A program made the translations under genes and the position numbers. Below are positions 11,398-21,142 of a stretch of 64,000 nt of DNA, piece after piece (position 1 is the stretch's first letter; every line of letters starts with the position of its first letter). The notes below the pieces were generated by a model. The model was not told the DNA's origin. It did no database searches and saw only the letters and a program-made list of their open reading frames with translations. The stretch is taken from the NCBI GenBank assembly GCA_027577595.1, contig JANBRJ010000016.1:62001-126000 (forward strand), in the 5' to 3' direction. Source of the stretch: Coemansia sp. RSA 487. Taxonomy: Eukaryota; Kickxellomycota; Kickxellomycetes; Kickxellales; Kickxellaceae.

Positions 11398-12462
11398 TCA
11401 TAAATTGGATACCGAGTCGCTAGATATGGAGCCTATTGAGGACATGCGTGAATAATTCAAGGGTGGAAGCCCTCGCTCGATATATGCTTCATTAGGCGAA
11501 ATGGCCGACTGGGCTTCAATCTTTTCTTTTGAACGCACCCAACGATTCCAGATCTCCCGTTTGAACACTCGCTGAACCGCTGGGTATACGACAAGCCCTA
11601 TTCCTAGAAGAACTGATTGCAGCCCTAACATAACAACGTTTACAAACTCCAGCCCCGTGTACGTTCTCTTTCTGTAGTACGATACTGAAAACAGAATCAG
11701 GTTTAACCATTGGGAAACAATAGGTGTAATCGGATACCAGATGATGGCTATAAGGGTGCGATGGAGGGCTTTTGGCCCGCTTTTCTGTACAAAATTTCTT
11801 GAAATCCCGCATGAATACGTCGACCCTTCTGCTATACGCTGTGACGCTCTCCGCGCTTGCAAAATATGAATTCCGATGATAAAAACGCTAATGATGCAAA
11901 CTAACCCTGATAGATACTGCCAAAGAGCGACGGTTAGAATGTAATATATATAGAAGCTGTGTCCAAAGTTTAATGGAATTTTACAATAAGATTGAATTCC
12001 TACGCTGCTGGGAGGTATGTAAAAAGATGTAGTCTGAGGGACAACGGCTGTAAGTACTGCCAATGTCATAAGCACTATTTTCGGCCTTCGCTTGTATGGA
12101 GATACTTGGTGGATGACTAAAAGTTGCAAATATACGACACAATAGACGCAAAGGTTGACCGGAAAAATTGTGAAAGTGTCATTTAAGAATAGTAGTGCTC
12201 GACAGCCGAATTCCGAATATATTGGTATAAAAGATGATAGTATTCGAAAGATAAACCGCAAGCAGTTTAGAATTTGCACCACCACAATTACCCGCACGAT
12301 GTGATTTCTCCAGACGTTCCGATCCAGAGAAACAATCAAAAGCCCATAAAAGAACGCTAAGAGCGACACTAACGCTGATAATATGTAGATTACTATTGAG
12401 AATGTTTTGAATCCATGAGCCTGGATAACTGGAAGTGGCGCATTATCGTCGTCATGTTCCAT
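11398..12462 (-). CDS. 7TM receptor-like protein, array copy 2
   Basis: 354 aa from the ATG at 12462 (an in-frame TTG three codons upstream is ignored). Same seven-segment layout as its neighbours: TM1 about 22-50, TM2 57-79, TM3 89-120 with GCR at its start, TM4 131-153, ECL2 with SYC, TM5 172-204, TM6 with IWYPITPI, TM7 274-304, then a Ser-rich tail. The last roughly 75 residues are nearly identical to copy 3 and the DNA there is almost unchanged, while ECL2 and TM5 differ considerably. The predicted role is a plasma-membrane receptor of the fungal nutrient/cAMP-receptor-like type; the ligand is unknown. Confidence 0.82.
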   Translation of the reverse strand: MEHDDDNAPLPVIQAHGFKTFSIVIYILSALVSLLAFFYGLLIVSLDRNVWRNHIVRVIVVVQILNCLRFIFRILSSFIPIYSEFGCRALLFLNDTFTIFPVNLCVYCVVYLQLLVIHQVSPYKRRPKIVLMTLAVLTAVVPQTTSFYIPPSSVGIQSYCKIPLNFGHSFYIYYILTVALWQYLSGLVCIISVFIIGIHILQARRASQRIAEGSTYSCGISRNFVQKSGPKALHRTLIAIIWYPITPIVSQWLNLILFSVSYYRKRTYTGLEFVNVVMLGLQSVLLGIGLVVYPAVQRVFKREIWNRWVRSKEKIEAQSAISPNEAYIERGLPPLNYSRMSSIGSISSDSVSNL

Positions 12463-12819
12463 TGTGGACAAGGGTGGAGGGATCCACTAATCAGCAGTCG
12501 TTGGGCTTCTTATTTGCTCCTAAAATGATGTTCCATGATATAAACAATTGTGGTATTTTATATAAAAGGTACAGATCGAGGCTAGCAGAAATGAAAAACT
12601 TGTCTTCCAGATACCGATTTTTATGAAAGCTGTAACTAATGCTGCAAACAGCATGTTCCCTGCATGAAAAGTGGCAGATGCCTAGGTATCAAGGAGCGTG
12701 GTGAAATTGCAGGATTTAATGTTAGTAGCATCTGTTTGACGTTTTAATTAGCTGGATCTTGAAGTTGGATCTAATTGACTGCTCTGAATTATTCAACAAC
12801 ACTCAAAAAATACGCGTTC

Positions 12820-12925
12820 TCCTACTCTTGCCAAAGATACCCAGCAAGCTCACTCTTAATCCCTTTGGGCAGTGTAGCGCACGTAAGAATCGAGCTCTTG
12901 TCTATAGTATTTGCATGAAACTGGA
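12820..12925 (-). pseudogene. Decayed copy of glutathione peroxidase 3' end (copy B)
   Basis: 12822-12870 aligns clearly with 14460-14505, the final codons of the intact peroxidase gene. CTTGCCAAAGATACCCAGCA corresponds to CTTGCTCAAGATATCCAGCA, followed by a matching CCCTTTGGG block. The match fades within about 20 codons and then joins the 3' flank of receptor copy 3. This is the expected footprint of a tandem duplication whose breakpoint lay inside the peroxidase gene. Confidence 0.72.
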
Positions 12926-13004
12926 CAGGTTTGATTTTTTTTTTTACATTTATGCAACAATGTACAATATTTGAAGAATAAATGCTAGCGCCTTGTAATA
13001 TATC

Positions 13005-14069
13005 TCAAAAATCGGATATCGAGTCGCTAGATATGGAGCCTATTGAGGACATGCGTGAATAATTCAAGGGTGGAAGCCCTCGCTCGATATATGCTTCATT
13101 AGGCGAAATGGCCGACTGGGCTTCAATCTTTTCTTTTGAACGCACCCAACGATTCCAGATCTTTCGTTTGAACACTCGTTGAACCGCTGGGTATACGACA
13201 AGCCCTATTCCTAGAAGAACCGATTGCAGCCCTAACAGGACAACGTTTACAAACTCCAGCCCTGTGTACGTACGCCCTCTGTAGTACGATACTGTGTACA
13301 GAATCAGGTTCAACCATTGGGAAACAATAGGTGTAATCGGATACCAGATGATGGCTATAAGCGTATGATGGAGTACCCTTGATCGACTTTGCTGCACCAA
13401 ATTTCTCGAAAGCCCATACGAATGCGTCGACCCTTCTGCTATACGCTGTGACGCTTTCCGCGCCCGTAGGATGTAAATTGCAATGATAACGACGCTAGTG
13501 ACGCCAATTACTCCGGAAAGATATTGCCATACGGCAGAAACAAGAATGTAAAATACGTAAAATTTGTGTGAAAATTCCAGTGGGAGTATACAATACGATT
13601 CAAGCCCTGCTCTTCTAGGAGGCACGTAGAGAAACGAAGCTGGAGGAATAACCGACGTTAGGACTGCCAGTGTCATAAGCACCGTTTTCGGCCATTGCTT
13701 GTATGGAGAAACTTTGTGGATAATGAGAATTTGCAAGTATACGACACAATAGACGCAAAGGGCGAGTGGCAAAATTGTGAGTGCGTTGTTTAGAAATAGT
13801 AGTATTCGACAGCCAAAATCCGAATATATTGGTATGAAGGATCCTACTATTCGAAGGATAAACCGCAGGCAGTTGATGATTTGCACCACCACAATCACCC
13901 GCACAATGTGGTTTTTCCAGACATTCCGATCCAGAGAAATAATCAACAGTCCATAAAAGAACGCCAGAAACGATACGGATGCCGATAATATGTAAACTAC
14001 TATCGCAAATGTTTTGAATCCATGAACGTGGATAACTGGAAGCGGTGCATTGTCGTTGTCATATTCCAT
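13005..14069 (-). CDS. 7TM receptor-like protein, array copy 3
   Basis: 354 aa from the ATG at 14069. Seven hydrophobic helices, Cys at the TM3 start (GCR) and in ECL2 (SYC), a basic third cytoplasmic loop (LRARKASQR), IWYPITPI in TM6 and a phosphorylatable Ser-rich tail. It lies immediately downstream of the glutathione peroxidase gene on the same strand and is probably the parental position of the array, because only here is the adjacent peroxidase intact. Its 5' region holds a 24-bp perfect palindrome at 14293-14316. Likely a G-protein-coupled receptor; the ligand cannot be inferred. Confidence 0.83.
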   Translation of the reverse strand: MEYDNDNAPLPVIHVHGFKTFAIVVYILSASVSFLAFFYGLLIISLDRNVWKNHIVRVIVVVQIINCLRFILRIVGSFIPIYSDFGCRILLFLNNALTILPLALCVYCVVYLQILIIHKVSPYKQWPKTVLMTLAVLTSVIPPASFLYVPPRRAGLESYCILPLEFSHKFYVFYILVSAVWQYLSGVIGVTSVVIIAIYILRARKASQRIAEGSTHSYGLSRNLVQQSRSRVLHHTLIAIIWYPITPIVSQWLNLILYTVSYYRGRTYTGLEFVNVVLLGLQSVLLGIGLVVYPAVQRVFKRKIWNRWVRSKEKIEAQSAISPNEAYIERGLPPLNYSRMSSIGSISSDSISDF

Positions 14070-14292
14070 TGAGGGCAAGAATGAAGCGATTCGTTAACCA
14101 ACAACTGTTGAACTCTTTGTTTGTGCTATTAGAAATACTGTTCCATCGTAATAGCTATTGTGATAATTGTTTACTAAGAATGACAAATCGAAATCGATAA
14201 AAACAAAGAAAGGGCTTGCCTGTCTCAAATATTAAGGGTAACTGAAAGCTATAACTCATTGTTAACAGGATGTTCCCTGCATGAAATGTGGC

Positions 14293-14316
14293 AAATGCCT
14301 AGGTACCTAGGCATTT
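14293..14316. promoter_or_regulatory. 24-bp perfect palindrome upstream of receptor copy 3
   Basis: Half-site AAATGCCTAGGT is followed directly by its exact reverse complement. It lies between receptor copy 3 (start 14069) and the 3' end of the peroxidase gene (14457). The corresponding position upstream of receptor copy 2 (about 12670) keeps only the left arm (GATGCCTAGGTA), and copy 1 has neither arm intact. It could be a dimeric transcription-factor site or a DNA cruciform; the function is unknown. Confidence 0.5.
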
Positions 14317-14456
14317 TCTTTTTCGCTTCAGAGAGTAAAAAAAATTGCAGAATTTAATACTGAGTGGCGGCTCTTAAGACATGGATACACGGGGTTTCGA
14401 AGTTAGAGGTATTTAGCTAAAGTTTGATTCGGTAACGCCCAATGGTTCACGTTCCC

Positions 14457-14966
14457 TCATTCTTGCTCAAGATATCCAGCAAGTACGCTTTCGATCCCCT
14501 TGGGTGTGGTGGTCGATGCGTAGCGCTCGACTACAAAGCCATGCCTGTTGACCACGAACTTTTCAAAGTTCCACTTGATCATCTTGATCCCCATAAGCCC
14601 GGGCTTTGCTACCTTCAAGTACGCGTATACCGGGTTTTCGTGGTCGCCATTGACATCCGACTTTTCCATGATTGGGAAGCTGACTCCGTAGGTGGTCGAG
14701 CAGAATGTTTGGATCTCCTCGGCGCCGCCTGGCTCTTGTTTCCCGAACTGGTTGCTTGGGAATCCGAGAACAACAAGACCCTTGTCCTTGTTGTTCTTGT
14801 ACAGCTCCTCGAGTCCCTTGTACTGCGGTGTGAACCCGCACTTGGAGGCGACGTTCACAATAAGCACAACCTTGTCGCGCAGCTGCTCGAACGAGTAGTC
14901 CTCTCCCTCCAGTGTCTTGAAGCTCAGCGCGTAGAAATCGTCGTTGTATTTGGTGTTATCTGCCAT
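14457..14966 (-). CDS. Glutathione/thioredoxin-type peroxidase (GPx family)
   Basis: 169 aa from the ATG at 14966. It reduces H2O2 and lipid hydroperoxides. Peroxidatic Cys43 is in VASKCGFTPQ, catalytic Gln77 in FGKQEPG, and Trp132-Asn133 in KWNF. Cys89 (TFCSTTYG) matches the resolving Cys of yeast Hyr1/Gpx3, so this is a two-Cys, thioredoxin-dependent and potentially redox-sensing form, not a selenoenzyme. The frame stays open upstream to an ATG at 15305, adding 113 residues. The first 39 of these contain no acidic residue and several Arg/Lys, which looks like a mitochondrial presequence, so a 282-aa isoform by alternative initiation or transcription is possible. The 3' end of this gene was copied into the receptor array downstream. 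Confidence 0.93.
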   Translation of the reverse strand: MADNTKYNDDFYALSFKTLEGEDYSFEQLRDKVVLIVNVASKCGFTPQYKGLEELYKNNKDKGLVVLGFPSNQFGKQEPGGAEEIQTFCSTTYGVSFPIMEKSDVNGDHENPVYAYLKVAKPGLMGIKMIKWNFEKFVVNRHGFVVERYASTTTPKGIESVLAGYLEQE

Positions 14967-15539
14967 GGTTCGGTCCGTATGGTAGCGTGCTATTAAAAAT
15001 GACTGACTATAGTGCTGAAAAGAGTATTTAAATGATAGTTTACTGCTTGGTTGCAAACCAAAAGAAAAAGAAGAGCAGCTGCTGACAAATTTTTGTGGAA
15101 GACGACAGATGCCACCACCACTCGCCCCTAATCCAGATAGCGGCGCCCCGTCTTCTGCTCCAGTCAAAGCATTACGATTTCTATCACTGGCTGCTTTGAT
15201 AAACGCCGTTGAGAGAGCTCTTTTGCCAGCAAACGTGGCATGTGATGCTGCGACTGTAATAATGCATCTGCTCCACAGGCCTAAGGTTGCTTTTTTCACA
15301 ATCATCTTCAATGTTAGAATAGTAAGTGTAAGATTCAAAGACACGAGTGGAGAAGAAAAAGCTTTTTTGTGCTTCTATGATCATTGCGCATATCAATTCC
15401 CCACCTTATACGCCATAATGTGATAAATATTAAATCACTAAACTGTAAACAGGTAATTCAGATGAAAGAGGAAAAAATAAAGTAGAAAACTCGCACAAAA
15501 TATAACCAAACATTAAAAAAATCAGAGAATCATGATGCT

Positions 15540-18500
15540 CTATTCCCACGCCTCTTCATCGTCGCTGTCCTCCTGCGCAAAGCGGTTGATTCCAGGACGA
15601 GCAGGGGCGTTCGCCTGTCCGTTTCCAGGCGTCTTTGCTGACGTTGGCGATCCAGACGCCAGTGCTGCTGCAAGCAGCGCCATACTACCGTTCTGCTGCG
15701 ACGCCGCAAGATCGCTTCCGCCACCACTGCCGTTGCGCAATACCTGCGGCCGTGGCAAGACAGGGGCGGCCGGTACCTGGCGTGCGGGTGTTTCGGGTTC
15801 CGGATCCGCGCTCAGGTAATTCGATGGGATCCAGCCCTCGATGCCGTTACGCAGGCCAAGCCACCACCCGTTGCTATTTTTATCAATGATCTCGTAGACC
15901 TTGCCTGCTTCGAGGCCGAGCTCGCCTGCGTTCTGCGGCGGGAAGTCGTACAGCGCCTTGTACCGCGGGTGCCGTGACACAACGGCGGGTGGTGCTGGAG
16001 GCGGTGCTGGCGGAGGAGGCGCTGCCTGTTTCCTAGTAGGTGCTGCTGAAGCTGCCGCTTGCTGCTGGCCAAACGAGTTATTGGTAGCATTTCCATTTGT
16101 ATGATTGCTAGCTGATGGTCTTCTAGGTGCCTGCTGCCTCTGCTGCTGCTGCTGCTGCTGACGTACGTTTGGCCGTTGTCTCATCCCGCTGTTGCCATGA
16201 CCGCCTGTGCTCTTCTCAACAAGCGGCTGTGAGCGGCTTGACGGATGCTCTCCCGAGCCTACACGCACAACCTTCTTTTCAAAGACCGCATGCTTGTAGC
16301 CTTCGTCCTTGACAAACTTGATCTGTGTCTGCTTCATCTTCTTATTGTTGTACGTGATCGCAGTATTGAAGCTGGCCCTGATTCTTCCCTGCGACGCCAT
16401 GTTCAGCATCGTCAAAAGCTCTGTCTTGAAATTGCACTCGAGCACCATATCAGGCTTGCCATTTACATGGATCACCATCCAGCCGTCCTTGTACGGCGAC
16501 ATTGACACGCTCTGTACCGTAGAGATTGGCGTCTTTGACTCTGCAACGTGCTGCAGCAGATTGTTAACAAGCCTCTCATCGATAACCACAATGCTGTCAA
16601 CGGTGACTACCAGTATGCGCCGCATAGGTATTGCAGACCGCATCGAACGCGGAACCAAAGTTGTGATTCCAAGGCTAAATATGGCCCGTTGGTTGCCAAT
16701 GCCAGCCGCATCACGGATCAGCCTAGCTTTCGACTGGCTGCTACAGTTGTTGAGATAGAGGTAGTCTCCGTAAAACACGCGTATATTTGTCAAGCTGTGG
16801 CGCTGCCGTTCCTTTTTTCCGTCAAGAAGCTGGTGGCCCTTCTCGCGAATCTTGAGAAGCTCGAGGAACTGACGCTTACCACGCCAGGCGCGCTGGATCT
16901 TTGATGCACTCATCGCCTTCCTCGCCAGGTACTTGCGCCAGGCACCTTGGATGCGTGACGCCATGTTGTGCCAGTAGAGATCTCGTTGGTTCTCCAGAGC
17001 CCAAATCGTCTCTGGGTGCCTGATAAACGCCTTGGTTGTTCCGATCTGCCATTCTTCGGGCGCAATGCCGGTGTCTCTTAGGATCTGAACACACGCAGAC
17101 TTGCTATCCCCTGTCCAGATATAGTCGCCAGCATACGATGTCTTTGAGGAGAGCAAGTAGAAGCGCTCGACAAACTTTTCAAAAGTCTGGCGGTAGGCAA
17201 AACCAGCACGGCGAATGCGGATGTTTTCGCACAGACCAAGGTACTTGACCTGGTGGAGCACGCGCTGCTCGTTGAATTCTGTTGGGCTCTTGTTTTCGTT
17301 GGGTTTGATTGTGCGAATGTAGCTGGGCTGGCTTTGCATCAGCTTTGTGACAAGCTCGTTGGCGCTCTGTTTGATGCGGTCGCTTGCCGTAGGCGGACGC
17401 TTTTTCGAATCCTGGGCCACGGGCTCGGGGAACAGTATCTGCAAAAAGTTGTTCTTTGACGACTTGCACAGCTCAAGATGGTCGCGCAGCAGCTGATCTT
17501 TGTTCTTGTCTGTCATTCCGCTGATGCTGTATGTGACATCGCCAGCATAATGCTTAACCTTAAAATTGCCGTTGTAGAGCTCAAAGTGCTTGCTGTGCGT
17601 GCACGCAGAAAGGCGCTGGCTGAGAGAGTTGTCGGCTGCCTTGGGGTCGGCATGGGCTGTAGCACAGGCATCGTTCATTGCTGCAAAAACGCCTGGAGGT
17701 CGCTTCGCTTCGATCAGATCACAGACAATCTTGTTGTTAAAGTAGTCGATGGGTGACCATTTGATCTGCTCACGCACATACTCCTCCTGCTCTGCCTTGA
17801 GCGTAAGCTCAATGAAAATCTGTTGTAGCTTCTCGTTGACATAGTTGATGCACAGTTGCTCGAACGAGTTCTGGTCAAAGATCTCAAACCCGTAGATATC
17901 TAGAACGCCAATGATAAAGGACGACTCGCTGCGCGCTTGCATGGCCTTGTTCACGCGCATGACGATCCAGTCGAACAAGCGGTCGTACATAGCCTTGGCC
18001 AGGCCATCACGAGCAGATAGCGCCTGTGCAGTGTTAAGCGGAACGTCGTAGATGGATCCTCGACGGCCGCCGCGCGCTGTCTCGATGGTGCGCGAGACAA
18101 GCATTTTGTTGACCATTTCTGGACTGCATTCGAGCAGGTATGCTATAAAGTTTGTGACGTCCTGGCTGGAGACGGCAGAATTTCCCTCGCTGTCTTCGAC
18201 AAATGTAGCATTTCCCAGCCACAGGATGGTAGCCAGGATGCAGTGAATCTGGTCCTGCTCTGCCTGCGATATACCAATGACATTCATTGCTTTCAGCGTG
18301 TCAGCATACTCCTGGACGTCGTTGATGTTGGGGACCTCTAGACACCCGGCAGCGCTGGTGTATAGGTAGCTCTCGGGCCCAGAGATGCCGTAGTTGTCGC
18401 GGTATGTCTGAGAAGCCGCCTTGGTAAACTGGTAGAAAATGTGAAAGTTGCGTTCATTGGCGATCTGCCCAACCACACGGCCTTTCTCGAGAAGATAGTT

Positions 18501-19317
18501 TGTGATGATAGCACCGACGGGCTCGCCACCCGAGTTGAACTGAATTTCCAAGTATTTTCCGTGTCGACTCGAATTGTTGTTGCGCAGGGTTTTTGCACAG
18601 CCAAAGCTTTCCAGCAGAGGGTTCGTGGCAAGCACCATGTCTTTAATCTCTTTGATTGACGACGAGTTTCCTCCAGAGATGGCAGCAATGTACTCCATAA
18701 TCTTCTTTGCAGCCTCAGTCTTGCCGGCGCCAGACTCGCCAGAGATAATAACACACTGGCTCTCCTTGTACGCAATCATGTTTCTAAAGGCGCCTTCGGC
18801 AATGGCGTATACGTGAGGAGGGAGCTCCATGCGGTTCTTATTCTCATAGCTCTTGAGAATCTCGTGGGTATATATGCCCAGATCCTTGAACGGGTTGACG
18901 CTGATCAGCACGTTTCCGATGTAGGTCTACAAAGACCATAGTCAATTTTTTAAACAGCGAATAGCGTTGTTGCATTTTAGTACAATTCCAAAAGCTACCA
19001 ATGTCTATAGCGCCAAATGCTAGAGGTACTTACGTAAATGTCGCCGTTGTGGAAGCGCTGCTTTAGATTGTCGTTGATAGACTCATTGTTGATTTTGGAC
19101 AACATGGTCATGTCGGACACGCCAGCCTGTTTCTTCTTTGTGGCTCCTTCAGACCAGTTGGCCTTTCTTGGACGACCACCTCGCGCCTAAAGATGTGTGA
19201 AATGAACTTTCATTCATTGAATTTAGTTTGGTTCGTCGAGGAAAAAGTAGCGTTTATTTTGTGTTGCTATCGGAGAGAGCCCTTTGAAGCATAATATAGC
19301 TGTCCAGCACTTACCAT
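15540..19317 (-). CDS. Class I myosin with SH3 and acidic tail
   Basis: Actin motor of endocytic patches and polarised growth. Three exons: 19317-19315 (only the ATG), 19186-19034 and 18926-15540, giving 1180 aa. Motor: P-loop GESGAGKT (115-122), switch [11 protein letters not shown] (168-177), switch [10 protein letters not shown] (395-402). The TEDS-rule residue is Ser343 (RRGS), exactly 16 residues before DGLAK, so activation by PAK/Ste20-type kinases is expected. Two IQ motifs lie near 700-745 and bind calmodulin light chains. A basic TH1 lipid-binding tail follows, then a Gln/Pro-rich linker, an SH3 domain around 1038-1090 (ALYDFPPQ...GWWLG...SNYL) and a terminal DSDDEEAWE acidic motif for Arp2/3. 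Order and length match fungal Myo3/Myo5/Myo1. The start codon being alone in its exon is unusual. Confidence 0.95.
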
Positions 19318-21142
19318 TGTCTGTAATGTTGGCAGATGAGTATAATATATAACAGATTTGGAATATAGTAAGGAAATAAAGAAGAAAGCTGGTGGAGCTG
19401 AATAGACGTCGACTGGAAAAGTCTACAAAAAGAAAACTAAAGACAAAAAAAGCAGAAAAGAAGAGTCAAAAAGAGCCACGCGCACGCGTGTTAAAACACA
19501 GAAAGCCCTTGTGCTCTTTTTAACCCCATCTTCATTTTGCGGTATTTCTCCTTCACAAACAGACAAGCACGTCCCCTCCCCCACTCAATCTTCACACAAC
19601 GTTCCTCATCTCTTACTTGCTTGACTGGTCGCTGATGCACGGCCCGTCGTCTCTCTTTCTCTGACGTCTTGGAGCTTTTGCTTGGCGCGGCGGTCAGTTG
19701 TTCCGCAGCTTCTCACTGAGCATGCGTCTTGGCGCCCGAGGCTTTCGCAAAGTCCCTTTTTCCATCGAACAATAGAACATCTGAGAAAAGGAACGCCGCA
19801 GCTCAAGCTCACGCCTTCCGAATCGAATCTAGCCAAGAAAAACTAAAACAGGAAAGAACCAAATGTTGCCAGGCAAACAGCCAGTTGACGTTGGTCCACG
19901 TGTGACTTTGTTGGTGCCAGGAACTGCTGGCTCAAAAAAGACTAAGAGCTTGGGCGCTGCAAAGATAAAGGATACTTGAACTATACGGGTCGAGAGCAAA
20001 GGCATTCTGTGTATCTAGATATCCAGCAACGTAAGATACCGCTGCATGAGCTGTACACTCTTCCAAGGATAGCTCCTAGGGCCACCTAACAGCGCTTTGC
20101 CTGTTGTCCTCAAGTGGCACAGTGCTGAAACTGCACAGTTCGCTATTTTCGCAACTCAAAAAAGCGGTCACTTTTCCTTCCCAAGTCGATTTTCTTTCTC
20201 TTTTCTTTAATCAACAGTGTTTATCTCTTTTGCCACCATTATATTGTTCATAAAAAAAAACTTTGCAAAGCACAATTCAGCCATAGCGATTCGTGATTTC
20301 AGCGGCAGTACATATAATTTATAAACAAAACTTTTTCCTACGCAAATATCACCTTGACCTTTGCCTTGTTGTCAGATATAAACAGTGGTCCTTTTGCAGG
20401 TACGTGATGATATCCAAGCATGCCCAGGTATAAATGATCTCACATCTTTTTGCGTTGCCGGGGCTTTCTTGCTTCCTGATGAAAAACTCTTGAAGGACAA
20501 CAAACGGAACATATCTTTGAGAGCATATCTTGTGCGTTCTTCCTTCGTATCTGAAATTGTCTCCCCCTTATCCGTATTTTTCATTTAACAGAAGTTGCAA
20601 GCCAACGACGTCAGCGGCCAAAGATTAAATAGCCCCTATATATTTTCGCGTGAGAGAAGGGCGAGCCTTGTTGTCTGCAATAAGCCATGCGTTCGCACAT
20701 GCAGAGGCTGAATTGTAACAGCAGGGCCTGGCATCCGCGCTTTCTTTCTGTGCGGTAGCAGTAACGGCAGGTACAGCAGGGGGGATTGATGTTACGCATG
20801 GATATGTAAATTATCACCTCGCAAAGTCCTATTTCGGAGCAATCTCCCACGTTGCTGCCATTATTTACTTTCTTTTTTATGAAGAGCAAAGACGCCCATT
20901 TTCTCCAATCTTTGATATGCTTTCTGCGGTCACAAAATGAAGTCAGATGCCATCAGTGTTTGATAAATCGTATCCTTTTTCATCTACTGTCCGTGTATTT
21001 ACCTTTTTGGAATTCGATGAAGGCTAATATCTAGGCACGTATATACCTGTGTTTGTCTGTTTTCTTTTACCTTTCTAGTGGGCTGCTTTTATTCTCATTC
21101 GAAGCCCTCACCACTTACGAAAAAAAAAACTGAGGATTAAAA
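19318..21142. other. Large divergent intergenic region
   Basis: 1.8 kb between the divergently transcribed myosin and PARG genes. It holds pyrimidine-rich tracts (about 20160-20235) and A/T runs. Short ORFs show no recognisable domain. I see no RNA gene or repeat family here. Confidence 0.5.

Noticed and set aside
11219-11455. 78-aa open frame between receptor genes
   Set aside because: It runs across the decayed peroxidase fragment and the end of receptor copy 2; it reads the opposite strand of both and has no independent support.
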